Assembly (NCBI GenBank): GCA_020744225.1
Contig: JAGMWG010000012.1
Location: forward strand, 310,001-374,000
Source of the DNA: Paraphoma chrysanthemicola
Lineage: Eukaryota > Ascomycota > Dothideomycetes > Pleosporales > Phaeosphaeriaceae
Length of the DNA: 64,000 bases
Direction: 5' to 3'
This document shows positions 31,813-41,966 of the stretch, piece after piece. Below the pieces are notes generated by a model that saw only the letters and a list, made by a program, of their open reading frames with translations, did no database searches and was not told the DNA's origin. Position 1 is the first letter of the stretch, and each line of letters begins with the position of its first letter. Made by a program: the position numbers and the translations under genes.

Positions 31813-32688
31813 CCGAAAAGGAGACTCAATTGCCAGGCGGGACAGCGACTCGATCGGATTAAGTTCATTTTGCTATATCCAGCCTCGTCCGTTAAGCCTT
31901 CGACCGTGCAGTGTGAAGGAGTTAGCGGCATCCGATCGTTGACCTAGATCAGCATAGAACCACGAGGCTGAGTACCATTGCCTATGATTGGTTCAGTCTG
32001 GCTAATCATCGCCGTTCCGTCTGGCCCCCAGCATCGCCCTTTCTAGCCCGTGCAATTTGATTCGTCGGGCGTATTCTAAGCCGCATCCAAAAGTACTCTG
32101 CGCAATGTGGGCATGTGGCTGCCGTAGCGTAAGTACCATTTTGCCCAGTTGAGGGGATCCAATCTTCCCGAAAGAGAACATAACGGGCACTGGGATGGCT
32201 TGCTACGTTCCAAGTCATGGTGGGAACATTTCGAAAAACCCAGAGTCGTCTAGTTCCTCCGTGCTGCGAGCTGCACAGACGTTGGGTCTTGAAGATGCAG
32301 AAAAGACTCCTGCATTGTGCAGTGGCGACAAGCCAGTGAGGCCCCCCATCGAAAAGTAGTGGATATTTGGCTTCATTGGCCCGAGGCTAATGAGACTGCA
32401 AAGGCTGCGGACGTTGCCCGAAAGCGTTGCGTCCAGATGCCTGTGTCGATCCTGCGTGTCAACGAGCACGCCTACCTCCAATTGCTGCAGTCATGGGATG
32501 TCAACACCCTAAGCAGGCCGTAGCTAGCGGAGGACGGCGTTCGTAGTCACATCCTCTTTCACAGACCTTTTCACATGTCCACAGGAAATCGGTCTGAGGA
32601 TGTCCACGCTCTTTCTTAGTCCCGAGCTCACCTAAGAGCTCAATTGCGCGTAGCTTGCACAGGCTAATGGCGGCGAGAACACCTCTCG
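31813..32688. other. Intergenic region, nothing recognised
   Basis: 876 bp between the start of the surface-protein gene and the stop of the PDK gene, both on the minus strand. Small frames in conflicting phases only. It holds the promoter of the surface-protein gene; no TATA box stands out. Confidence 0.45.
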
Positions 32689-34234
32689 CTATTCGCTCTT
32701 CTTCTCCTTCTCTGTTGTTGGCGTCTGTTTGATTTCGTCCGAATCCTCTCCATCGATCCTGCCCACTCCTCTCAAGCTCAAATAAACATCCGTACCCCAA
32801 CCCCACAGACTTTGTACAGCAATACCTCCTCCGAAGTACTCAGCATAAGCTCGGCCGAGCGGCAATCCGTATCCTAATCCCGCAAGGCTGTGCACGCCAT
32901 CACCACCAGTACCGGAAATAGCATTGAGTGCATCCATCCCAGTCTGTGAGCTATTACCGCCCGAGAGGGTAGAGGAGGCTTGGTCGTCGTTGAAAGTAGT
33001 GAAGCTGTAATCCCAGATGTGACCGAAGTTCTCGGGTGAGATGCCGCCGCCGCGGTCACGGATGCGGATCGTAACACCAGGAGTGGAGTGCTTCAGCGGC
33101 AATATGTTGGCATCTGCTGTGGACGATGTTGTGCCCTGCAGACCAGTGAAGACATGCGAGGCTACATCTGCATTGCCTTGATCCGCATTTTCAATGCGTT
33201 TGGTACTTAACTCTTCTGAGTCGCTGCTACCTGTGCTCTCCGGGATGAGTTCAGGGAGCGGCGCAATAGTCACTTCAACCGGTTCCCGCTCCATGCCGCT
33301 TTCCACTGTCGCCCGGAACGCGTTTTTGAGCAGTTCCGTTATGATGTACTCGAGATGGACCGGAATATGTGCAAATGTATAGTCGGGCTCGCCATTGATG
33401 ACCACCGTGGGGCGGACGCCGTATTTAAGCTCGCAGATCTCGCCCACGGTGTTGGCGCAATGCTCCACTATGGTTGCAGGCTTGAGCTTGGTGTCTATGA
33501 CTCCAATGTATCCTGGAATATCGCCGGCTTCATGCATAACCTCATTGTGCGGCTGGCTCGAGAAGTGCAGTGACAGGTGCTGCTCTGCAATCAAGCGCGT
33601 GCCTATTCTGGCACGCAAATGCTCATCCAAGAACCGCGTGACATCCTTGGGCTGTATGTATTTCCTTGCTTCCAAGAAACCTCTTGCCAGTATGCTTATG
33701 GTGTTGGAATGTGTTTGCACTAGGTCAGCCATAACCTCTGTGAACTTGACCTCCTCTTCCAGCGTCTTGATCTCGCGCTCGGCCCATGGCAGCAGCGTGG
33801 AGAGACTGTGGATGTAGTTCGAATGTATTTGGGAGACGTGCGGATTTGAGACGACGATGAATGGTAGATTTCGGAGCGATTGTATGCGGTGTGCGAGGCG
33901 TGCTGGTAGGATCGACAGCGTAAAGTTGGCGGAGGTGAGCAGCTGTTGCGTCGTGAGGGGTGGCTTTCCGTGTCTGAAGCGTCACGCGACTGCCGTTAGC
34001 CTGTGCTTGTGGCAGATGTCCTCGAAGAACATACTTTACGAGGTCAGCGAGAGTGAGCGGGTGCAGTGGCAGACTGGCGAGTCGTGATATGTCATGGTCC
34101 GTCACAGTCTTGGTGTGGATTCCGTGGTTTTGGTATCGTGCGAACGGACCGCTGCTTGTCCTCCGAGTGGTGCGCGGACAACACAGCCGTATGATGTTGG
34201 ATTGGATGATCAGCGGTCGCTGAACTTGTGCCAT
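32689..34234 (-). CDS. Mitochondrial PDH/BCKDH kinase (PDK family)
   Basis: Mitochondrial protein kinase that phosphorylates and inactivates the pyruvate dehydrogenase (or branched-chain) E1-alpha subunit. Exons 34234..34035 and 33973..32689 with a 61-nt intron (GTATGT, GCTAAC, TTCAG); 494 residues, close to yeast Pkp2. An N-terminal Arg-rich, acid-poor leader (about 50 residues) suits mitochondrial import. The regulatory helical domain contains KHGKPPLTTQQLLTSANF and ARLAHRIQSLRNLP. The GHKL ATPase domain contains the N-box ELLKNAFRATVE, the G1 box IRDRGGGIS and the G2 box GLGYGLPLGRAYAEYFGG. An inserted loop between N-box and G1 (about 75 residues, low complexity) is typical of fungal members. 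Pkp1 versus Pkp2 orthology is not resolved here. Confidence 0.92.
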
Positions 34235-36556
34235 AGCTGCTTCAACCCGATGCTTGCATTCTCCAGCACTTTGATCCAGAGTTTGTGGTTCGAAGTTGTT
34301 CCGTATGAGTCGAGGAATGTTCCGAGCTGGTCGTGTGAAAGCGTGCCCTTCGAATCGCAGTGTTGAACTAATTATGGTAATTCTTCTGAATCTGATTAGT
34401 GTCCAAGTAATCTGGTTTCTTCAGCAAAAAGTTGGGTGGTCTACAGGAGCAATTGAGTTGTGCGGCAGCTGCCGAAGCTTCCCCAAGCTTGTGCGGGCCA
34501 ATACGAGCTTCTGGGCGGTGAGTGTAACTTTACCAGTGCCCGCCTGTCACATGAACGTCATTTGCATCCCACCTGATCACCACCCACCCACGCGAAAAGC
34601 AATTTCGTGGGTGCCTTCCACGCAATTAAGAAGACGATGTCAAACGCTGATTATGGCTATTGGTAAGGACATTCGACATTTCCAATAAGAACACACCACA
34701 ACGTATGCAGCGATGTCAGAATCGAAAATCAACCCTGTCACGAGGATAGTCAGGCTCTTGTGATCACACATTGAAAATCTTGAGACATTTGCTGTGGTTC
34801 TCGTCTGAAAATTTTGTGTACGTTCCATGCCTTGCGAGAACAATTAGCATGTACGTTTGAGTGAGCTCAATTTCGAACAGCGCAGCCAAATTGTACCATT
34901 GAAGCCGCCCGAATACCCTCACTCTATTTTATGAACGCCACCACTCTCGCACAGAACCCCGAAGCCAGACAGCATATACTTTAGCCAGATCATCCTACGA
35001 GCGATGTGTACCATACAAGCGCTTATTATCTCCAACAGTACATCTGCACTTCAAAATCATCTCCTTCTAGTGTGGCAGCATCTCAGCCATGCCTTCGAGA
35101 TCTGCGAAAGTGATGTGAAGACAGACAGGCTCCTCTAAACTCAAGTGACGTACAATTCGTATGGATATTATGTGCAGAGATATATGGTCATATGTACGGT
35201 GCAGTTGTGCAAACAGTGCTGAGCGAAGTAGAACCGGTGATGTTGTCACGTAGATCTGCCATGAATGAAACCCATCCCACCCCACATATGGCGAAGCGAA
35301 CGTTGGACGCTCTCAGCCCGTTTTTCTATGTAAGAGGAGAGCATACAGCTTGTAAGATAGACAGGCCACTGGTCCTCGTATTTTGTGGAAGCTACTAATG
35401 AACTCGTTCTCGAGGTAAAGCTCGTTCAGCACTCAGTCAAGGGGGTTAGATGACCGTAATATCTTGATAGACATAACGAAGTATGCTTTGTGCAAGGTAT
35501 TCAGGGTCAGATCGTTACACATACACACAGGCAGAGATAACAGGTTTGAAGTGTTTATCAAGATCTATTTCTATCTTCTTGACAGAGAACTGCAAGATGG
35601 TGTCGTAACAAAGCCATGCACGCACTATTTGGCATAGTGGCCGTGTTCCATTCCAACCGAACAGCATACACACCTTCATGACGATCGTAAGTCGGATAGG
35701 GCTACGACTGGACTAACATGCAAGATGACCGCAGCCCAATCATAGTGAACGTAGTTTTCGAGTGCGACGGATCGAGAACCATCTCGTGGGCGGAACAATT
35801 TCGTCCGAGTTGGTGCGCCGATTCTCTTCGCAAGCAAATAGCTGCGTCCCCTTCGCTTCGCCTCGACGAGAAGGTCGCCATGTCAATAGAGCCATCGCAA
35901 ATATACCAAGCGACCTTCGTCGGACATTCAGGTCAGCGATGCTGCCGGGTGCTCAGGCACATGGATGAGGATGTTATGACCCTTTATTGACTAGCCTCTA
36001 TGCGCTTCAATCGGCCCGAGCTGTGGAACGCGGAGTCCTTCCCAACATCATCCTGCCTACCATCAACACTCCTCAAACCACCCACGTCGACAAGATGCTT
36101 AATGTCATCGCTCACCTCCCTGTTATACCCGCCGTATTATGAGGGTCCTTATTGCCCGCTCCCAGCTGTCCTTGATCCTGCGTCGAGAGCATTGCAGAGC
36201 TCCCTTGCGTTCGGTCGATCCGGATGCCACAAGCACCGTTGTGTATATGCGCAGCGAAGTCGCGGCGATGTGAAGCCCACGGGAAGTCATCGAATAAAAC
36301 TGTAGGATGGGAAGAGAGTCGAGCTACGGTGATCAATCGCATGCTACGCAAGAGCTGGTTTGAGTCGGATCTTCGGAGGTTACTGGAAAGAAACAGTCAG
36401 CATCGCGATCAAAGAGAAGGTTTGTCAGACAAGTGAGTGCTCAGCTTCGCATCGAAGACAAAGTGTCGACGAAGTTCCCGCCCGGACCAACGTGGAGGAT
36501 GAGCAATCCCGGGCATGTTTTTTATAGAGGTTGTCTCCTCTCAGGCGGAGTTTCAT
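34235..36556. other. Long intergenic region with one dispersed repeat
   Basis: About 2.3 kb. Frames such as 35718..35990 (90 codons) and 36000..36305 have no domain and I do not call them. It contains one copy of a dispersed repeat (35490-35640) also found near 45.9 kb. The PDK promoter lies at the left end and the 3' UTR of the next gene at the right end. Confidence 0.45.
35490..35640 (+). repeat. Dispersed repeat, copy 1
   Basis: The core TTTGAAGTGTTT, four differing bases, then AGATCTATTTCTATCTTCT is shared with the copy at 45.93 kb, 31 of 35 positions. Looser similarity continues on both sides (GCAAGGT and CACAGG before, CATGCA and TTTGG after), so the shared unit is probably at least 120 bp with small gaps. 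No terminal inverted repeat recognised. Confidence 0.5.
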
Positions 36557-37724
36557 TCAGGTACGCTTTTTATCGCGCCCTGACTTCGACTCCTTCTTCT
36601 CCTTCTTCCTCTTCTTCTCTCTCTTGGTGTCCGAGTCGGCCTTTTCAGGCGACTCGTCTTGCTCCGCAGGCCTCTTTCGAATCATGTTCGAATAGAGGCC
36701 CGCAGCACCCCGGAGGACGTCAGGGTCGTTCGGCAAGGCTGCGAGGAAGCCCGCGAACGTTTCATTGAGGGATCCAGAAGCCATTGCTGGAGAAGGCGCA
36801 GGCTTTGGTTTCTCCTCTTCCTCTTCTCCCTCACCACCCCCTGGCATCAGCTTGAGGTTTTTGAAGCGTTTTACCGCCGCACCGCAAGCCTCAGTGGGGA
36901 AGTGGTTCAGGCCACATCCTTTAGTGCAGAATGGTGCAGAGCATCCATTCTTAGCACCGACGTGCCATCGGGCACAAAGCTTACACAAGGTAGCCTTGTC
37001 CTTCCATTCGGTAAAGCCGTTATTACTCCGGCCCATTACCGCTTCACCCTCCAGCATCTCCTCGATAGGGAGACGTAGAGCGGTCTTCATCGCAGAAAAT
37101 TCTGCGCGAAGATCCTTACCCTCATCCGAGATGACCTTGAAGAGGGTTTGTTCTTCCTTGTTCAAGCATGGGGGCACATGCTTCCCACCGCAACTCTCGC
37201 AATCAGGGCGGCCATCCTCATGCCACTGCTTCCGGAGAGCTTTCAGCTCAGCGGACCAGCGGTTGAAGTAGCTCACCCTTTCTTGCAGGGAAAGCGAGGT
37301 ATCCCGAAAGGGAAACCAAGGCGGCGCAGGAGCATCCACCTCCATACTTGTTGCAGGCTCGGCGGCCTCAGACTCATGGTCCTCGGCTGCTTCGCTCGCG
37401 GGTTCAGACACCTGTGTTTCCACAGGAGCGCTGGTGTCGGCATCAACCATCTGGGCTTCTTGAAGCCCAGATGGTCCGGCCTGGTTTGAGACAGGCTCCT
37501 CACCCCGAAGGGGAGGATCCTGCTCAGAGTTTTGAACGATGAGATCAGCATCGTCCGACTGAGGCAACGGAACGTTTGCTGCTTTACGCAGCTCTTTCCT
37601 CGCCTTCTTCTTGTCTTTCTTGGTTTGCCCAGCGGGCAGGGGGGGAAATCTGGTAGCATCCTGTCACAAATTAGCTAACTACACACACAATGTACTAGGA
37701 CTTGCAAACGGGTATACGTGCCAT
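36557..37724 (-). CDS. Uncharacterised protein with Cys/His clusters and a nuclear-type basic tail
   Basis: 372 residues. A 15-nt first exon 37724..37710 (MARIP) joins exon 2 37660..36557 across a 49-nt intron (GTTTGC donor, GTTAGCTAAT branch region, GACAG acceptor). The N-terminus is Lys-rich (GQTKKDKKKARKEL), followed by an acidic/Pro region. A middle segment holds a first cluster, CESCGGKHVPPC (about 159-170), and a second, CKLCARWHVGAKNGC plus CTKGCGLNH (about 231-258), with metal-binding spacing reminiscent of zinc knuckles. The C-terminus is strongly basic (KREKKRKKEKK), suggesting the nucleus. I do not recognise a named family; RNA or nucleic-acid binding is only a guess. The micro-exon depends on a weak donor, so the exact N-terminus is less sure than the rest. 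Confidence 0.72.
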
Positions 37725-39175
37725 GATGGTATCGATTTCGGTGAGGGGAAAAAGGTGAAGCCTCCAAGGCGAGCAATATGGGCAGGCGCGCGCCGCGCGA
37801 ACGCTTGGTCCGTGTGTCACGCTAACCAAAATCGCGAACTCACGTTACACATCACGTCTCCCCAGTGTTCTCCGAATCAGCAGCCTTTTCGGGCAGTAGG
37901 CATAGTCATTATACTTCAATTCCTAGACTACAAACTCGAGCTGAAGCATGAATGCACAATCAAGCTTGTGGTGAGATGATAGATTCGTGACATATTTGCA
38001 GGACATCTACATCAACCATGCAAACCAAGCCTCATCTGAGCGCGCGCGCGCGATGGTCTTTCTCAATAGGAAAGAACCTTGTTGATCTCGCACCTTGACT
38101 TCGGAGAGGTGCATGACCCTCTGCAACCAAAGCACCATATAGAATGGGCACTTACGCGTAGACTTGCTTGGATTGTGGAGCTGTCATGCATGTGATGGCT
38201 TTGAGTGTGAAAAGTATGTTTTGCATACTAGCAAGAGCCTGGAGCCGCACAGATGGCTCTGTCTCTGGGAAAGAATAGGCGAGGACTGGCCCGCGCTCTT
38301 CGCACCTTCCCCTCACACAACGTCCTGTTGATGATGATCTGACTCACGTACTGTGCCTGTAAGCCCTTTGCAAATGCATGGCCCCTTGTGAGGATTGTGG
38401 AAACCGTGAAGATCTTGAAACGTGAAGTCTGCACAGCACATATGTTACTACTGTGAAGTTCACCGCTGCCGATCTCGGATGCCAAAGCTCTGGTCTCACC
38501 ACGCAGCGCCCTACAGCCAAATTGTGCAAAGCGGTGCAAGTGGGTTTCCTCCACCGAATATTTGAATCCGACACCTTCGCTACTGAGAAACAATTGATGG
38601 ATGCCATATGGTGAGGTCGTCCCTCACGTGGAAGCAACTCCTGCGAAACACCACGCATACCGTCCCAACTTCAGTGACCAATGTCAGCGCGTGAGCGATG
38701 TTTACCATGTTATACCGTTTCTCTTCGTATTCATACATAGAACAAGTACACTTCTCATCGCTCGAGTGTGACACTGTGCCTTGGGTTGTGTCATATGACC
38801 GCGCGAGGCGGATTTCCACCGACGCGTCTTGAAGGCTGCATCCACCTCATTTGGTGCAGAATTTCATTCTACACGTATAGCAAGTGCTCTGACCATTTAT
38901 TATTGGGTGTGGAAGCGGATGCGTAGGTGCAGGAGTGTTGGTGTTCGGCGGCCACGATGCGTGCCTTCCCTCCTGGTCGAGCGTGCCTTCCTCAGGAAGA
39001 GCAACCACGCCAGAATCGGCGAGACGATGTCTGACCAGACGGAACTGACTTCTTTCCTTCACACAACACTTTACAGCTAGGTAAGTATGCCATTGGGCCT
39101 CATGACACGTTGACTGACCGTTTTGTAGCTGCATCCGGTCTACCTTGCGATAGACCTACGCTCGAAGCCGTAAAC
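37725..39175. other. Divergent intergenic region
   Basis: 1.45 kb between the starts of the Cys/His-cluster gene (-) and the GIY-YIG-like gene (+). It contains a short (GC)n run near 38040-38052 and a well-formed intron 39081..39128 (GTAAGT...TTTTGTAG) that lies in the 5' UTR of the downstream gene, since no upstream ATG stays open through it. Minus-strand frames around 38228..38658 have no domain. Confidence 0.5.
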
Positions 39176-41101
39176 ATGACATCCTTTCGCCGCAGCGCAC
39201 GTTCTCGAACGACCCAACAGTCGTACGCGGAAGTGCCCGTGGATAGTGGGGATAGCTCTGGTGACGAGGCGTCAAGCCGAGTCGCAACCCGGCCTCCGAA
39301 GAGGCGTCGCCCAGTGGTCTCTGACTCTGACGACGACTCTGACGAGATCACCTTTTTGTCGTCCGTGAAGCCAGCATCAGCGGCTCACGGAAGGAAGCAT
39401 GCTACGGCCTCTGCTTCAAAACTTGTAGCATCTGCTGCAAAACGGCAGGCAACTGCTGCATCTCAGAACCCTGATGGTGAAATGCCGATGGGTGACGATG
39501 ATGAATCCACCGATGACGAGTTTTCTGCATATTATGCTGACTACTCTGATGCGGATTGCACCGAAGACGAAGAGGATGAGGAATACATTCCTGGACCCGA
39601 CGTCGAAGGTGAGGAGGATCTTGACGGCGAGAGCCCCTCGCATGATCAAGACCTCCAAGCACCAACCCCTGACCTGTCTCAAGAAATTGAGACTGGGACG
39701 TTCAACGAGAGGTTTGAGCAGATTCTGCGAAAATGTCTCGAAGAACTGGTTGGCTGGGCGAAGGGACTCGACGTCAAAGCATGGAGGGATCTGCCTCGGG
39801 AGGAGAGATGCATGACCTTTGGCTCACGGCGTATTCTTTCTCGCACGAGTGTAGATTTTCTCATGAACATGTTCTTGCCGGCGTATTCCCTTCCCGTCCA
39901 GAACTTTGTGGCAAGTGAAGCGTGGACCCTTGATGCTATTTTGTCTCTGCCGGATACGTTCGGTGACAAGCGTCAGGGCATCTACGGTAACTTCCCGATC
40001 GGTGGTCCTTCGAGGCCACAACCAGGGTGTGAAGCCTATATCGGATCAGCACAAGTGCTCGATACCCGTACATATAGGGCCGGTGGTCACTCAGCAATTG
40101 CTAAGAAGTACACACCGGCAACACTGCCCAAGGCGCATCGGGGAAGTTTGCATTACAACGACATTTGTCGTCCAGGCGTGCAAAACAACTTCCGAGCGCT
40201 GTCCGGCTTCCGGAAACCCGTGCAGCGGGGTTATTTGTATCTGCTGGAGAGTGTCAACATGATCCTCTTCGGCTCCTACAATGACCTTGGACGCTACCAC
40301 ATGTGGAACAGCAGGCCCTCGTACGATATGGTCGCATCGCTCCGATCGTTCCTGGGACTGCCCACTGTGGCTTGGAGCGGACTGAACTTCGCATGGCCCC
40401 TGTACCAGGGAGTACCAGCGAAGTCTGTACATGAGGCATCGCCATGTGCCAATAGGGAGGCATGTAACTACATGACCTATCCAAAGAGAATTCGCCCCGA
40501 GAACACTCCAAAGTCTCCTCGGTGGCTATTTTCCCCGGAAGACCCACTCGGAGAATATCTCTGCGGCTCCTGTGGCAATTACAGGCAACGCCACTCTGGT
40601 GTTCTACCGAACAAAACATGGTGCACTGCTTGGGCTAAGCGTTGGTCTCCCGAGCGAGAAGCTCGACGGATGGCGAACACGAAAGTTATGGCTGCCCTTC
40701 GCGCCCTGAAAGGCGTCCTCAAATGCCATGATTGTCAGTGGGAAGAACCCTCTGACCTGTCCTCTGGCGTTTGTCGACAGCTTGAGGGCAAACTATACTG
40801 TGGCACTTGCTGGAATCGGCACAAGAACGGACTTGAGGCTCGAGATTTGATCGGCCAAGACGTCTCCTGTGACGGTTGCGGCAAGCCCCGTTCAGAACTT
40901 CCCAAGATCAAGGTCCGAAACGTCAAAGGCGTGCAGATCGAGTATCCTGGATCCCTTGTCCGGAGCAAAGTGTTGCCCGGCAAAACCATTTGCCTAATCT
41001 GCAACAAGTTTGTTAACAGAAATGGCCGCCTGCGAACTCCTGCGGAGCTTATCACTCCTAGCCGGGGCCGTGGTTCGAAGAAGTCCAATCGTGGCAGATA
41101 A
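39176..41101 (+). CDS. GIY-YIG-like domain protein with multiple CxxC clusters
   Basis: 641 residues from ATG 39176, preceded by a probable 5'-UTR intron. The N-terminal 180 residues are Ser/Asp/Glu-rich with a basic patch (RPPKRRRPVVSDSDDD), typical of nuclear proteins. The middle carries a GIY-YIG-nuclease-like pattern: GIYGNFPIGGP (from residue 268), YIGSAQ (from 288), RTYRAGGH (about 298-305), then an acidic residue in YLLESVNMILFGSYN (Glu about 358) where that superfamily has its metal-binding Glu and a trailing Asn. The C-terminal half has repeated Cys pairs: CANREAC, CGSCGNY, CHDC...CGTC (about 516-541) and CDGC...CLIC (about 565-609), spaced like GATA or treble-clef fingers. The tail is Arg/Lys/Gly-rich. 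Nuclease activity is inferred and unproven; a degenerate, non-catalytic domain is possible. Confidence 0.72.
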   Translation: MTSFRRSARSRTTQQSYAEVPVDSGDSSGDEASSRVATRPPKRRRPVVSDSDDDSDEITFLSSVKPASAAHGRKHATASASKLVASAAKRQATAASQNPDGEMPMGDDDESTDDEFSAYYADYSDADCTEDEEDEEYIPGPDVEGEEDLDGESPSHDQDLQAPTPDLSQEIETGTFNERFEQILRKCLEELVGWAKGLDVKAWRDLPREERCMTFGSRRILSRTSVDFLMNMFLPAYSLPVQNFVASEAWTLDAILSLPDTFGDKRQGIYGNFPIGGPSRPQPGCEAYIGSAQVLDTRTYRAGGHSAIAKKYTPATLPKAHRGSLHYNDICRPGVQNNFRALSGFRKPVQRGYLYLLESVNMILFGSYNDLGRYHMWNSRPSYDMVASLRSFLGLPTVAWSGLNFAWPLYQGVPAKSVHEASPCANREACNYMTYPKRIRPENTPKSPRWLFSPEDPLGEYLCGSCGNYRQRHSGVLPNKTWCTAWAKRWSPEREARRMANTKVMAALRALKGVLKCHDCQWEEPSDLSSGVCRQLEGKLYCGTCWNRHKNGLEARDLIGQDVSCDGCGKPRSELPKIKVRNVKGVQIEYPGSLVRSKVLPGKTICLICNKFVNRNGRLRTPAELITPSRGRGSKKSNRGR

Positions 41102-41208
41102 ACCCGCATTGGCAGTTGGTGAAGGTTTTCGCTTCGGAGATTTTCCGTGGTGAAGAATTGTTCCCACAACATACTTTATTGTATGTAAAGAGTGGACAAA
41201 GGACTCAC

Positions 41209-41966
41209 CTAAGCGTGCTTCCGGCGTCGACGCTGCACGAAAGTGTGGTATGGGTGACGAAGACGCATCTGCACCTCCACGAGTGAAGTCTTCGGGCTTC
41301 CGGTGTCACCTGGAAACAGCTTTCTGAAGCTGGCCAACGCAGAGCGCAAACCGCACATAATCGCCTTCATGGTAAGATCCATGCCTCTTCGAACGAGCTG
41401 ACTCGCATCCAGGGTCGATTGCTTTCGTGACGCACTACCATCCTTGACGGTGTCGCCGCAGCCTGAAAACGTTCGCGATTCGATGCTAAGTTTTGTTCAC
41501 GACGCAAAGCTATGTGAACAGCTCCAGGACATGCAAACTCCTAGAGGTCGGACCGTCCTATTGCGTTCGAACGAGAGTATGTTGTGGCGATGGGTTTGGG
41601 CGAAATGGACGACGGTATATATGCAGGCGTCAATCGTATGGTATGTGGTGAAGTGAACTCGATAGTTGCCCGAGTTTCTCTCTCGATGCTGGCTTGAAGT
41701 TCAATGACAGTCTTTCCATGCAGGACATCTCCTCGTCGGACCTTATAAAGGTGCGCATTCCCGTAGAGACCATACATGTGAACCATAGCCTTGTATCTTG
41801 TCCTGTTGACCGACTCGAAATTTATTTCGTACTTACATCCAGTGCCTGATGTCCCGGCTTTGTCGAGCGACAACTTACTTCTCTGTGCATGTGTATGAAT
41901 GAAGGGCGGGTTCAAGTTAATCCTGTCCAAACCATCGGTGACTCGTTTGTAGGATGTTCTTGGCAT
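41209..41966 (-). CDS. Possible spliced hypothetical gene, structure unresolved
   Basis: Two coding-like blocks on the minus strand. The first begins at ATG 41966 (MPRTSYKRVTDGLDRIN) and reads on through YKAMVHMYGLYGNAHLYKVR to a stop at 41541. The second, in a frame open for about 95 codons and ending at TAG 41211..41209, reads LDASQLVRRGMDLTMKAIM and then GSPKTSLVEVQMRLRHPYH with an Arg/Lys-rich end. An intron between them would be needed; candidate acceptors exist (for example the CTTAG before 41475), but I found no fully convincing donor. No family recognised. It may be a decayed or chance pair. Confidence 0.28.

Noticed and set aside
35718..35990. 90-codon plus-strand frame
   Set aside because: No domain or conserved pattern, no intron signals, and competing frames of similar size in the same place.
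39027..39080. Short ORF ending just before the GTAAGT at 39081
   Set aside because: It stops at TAG before the intron and does not join in frame to the GIY-YIG-like protein; at most a uORF.
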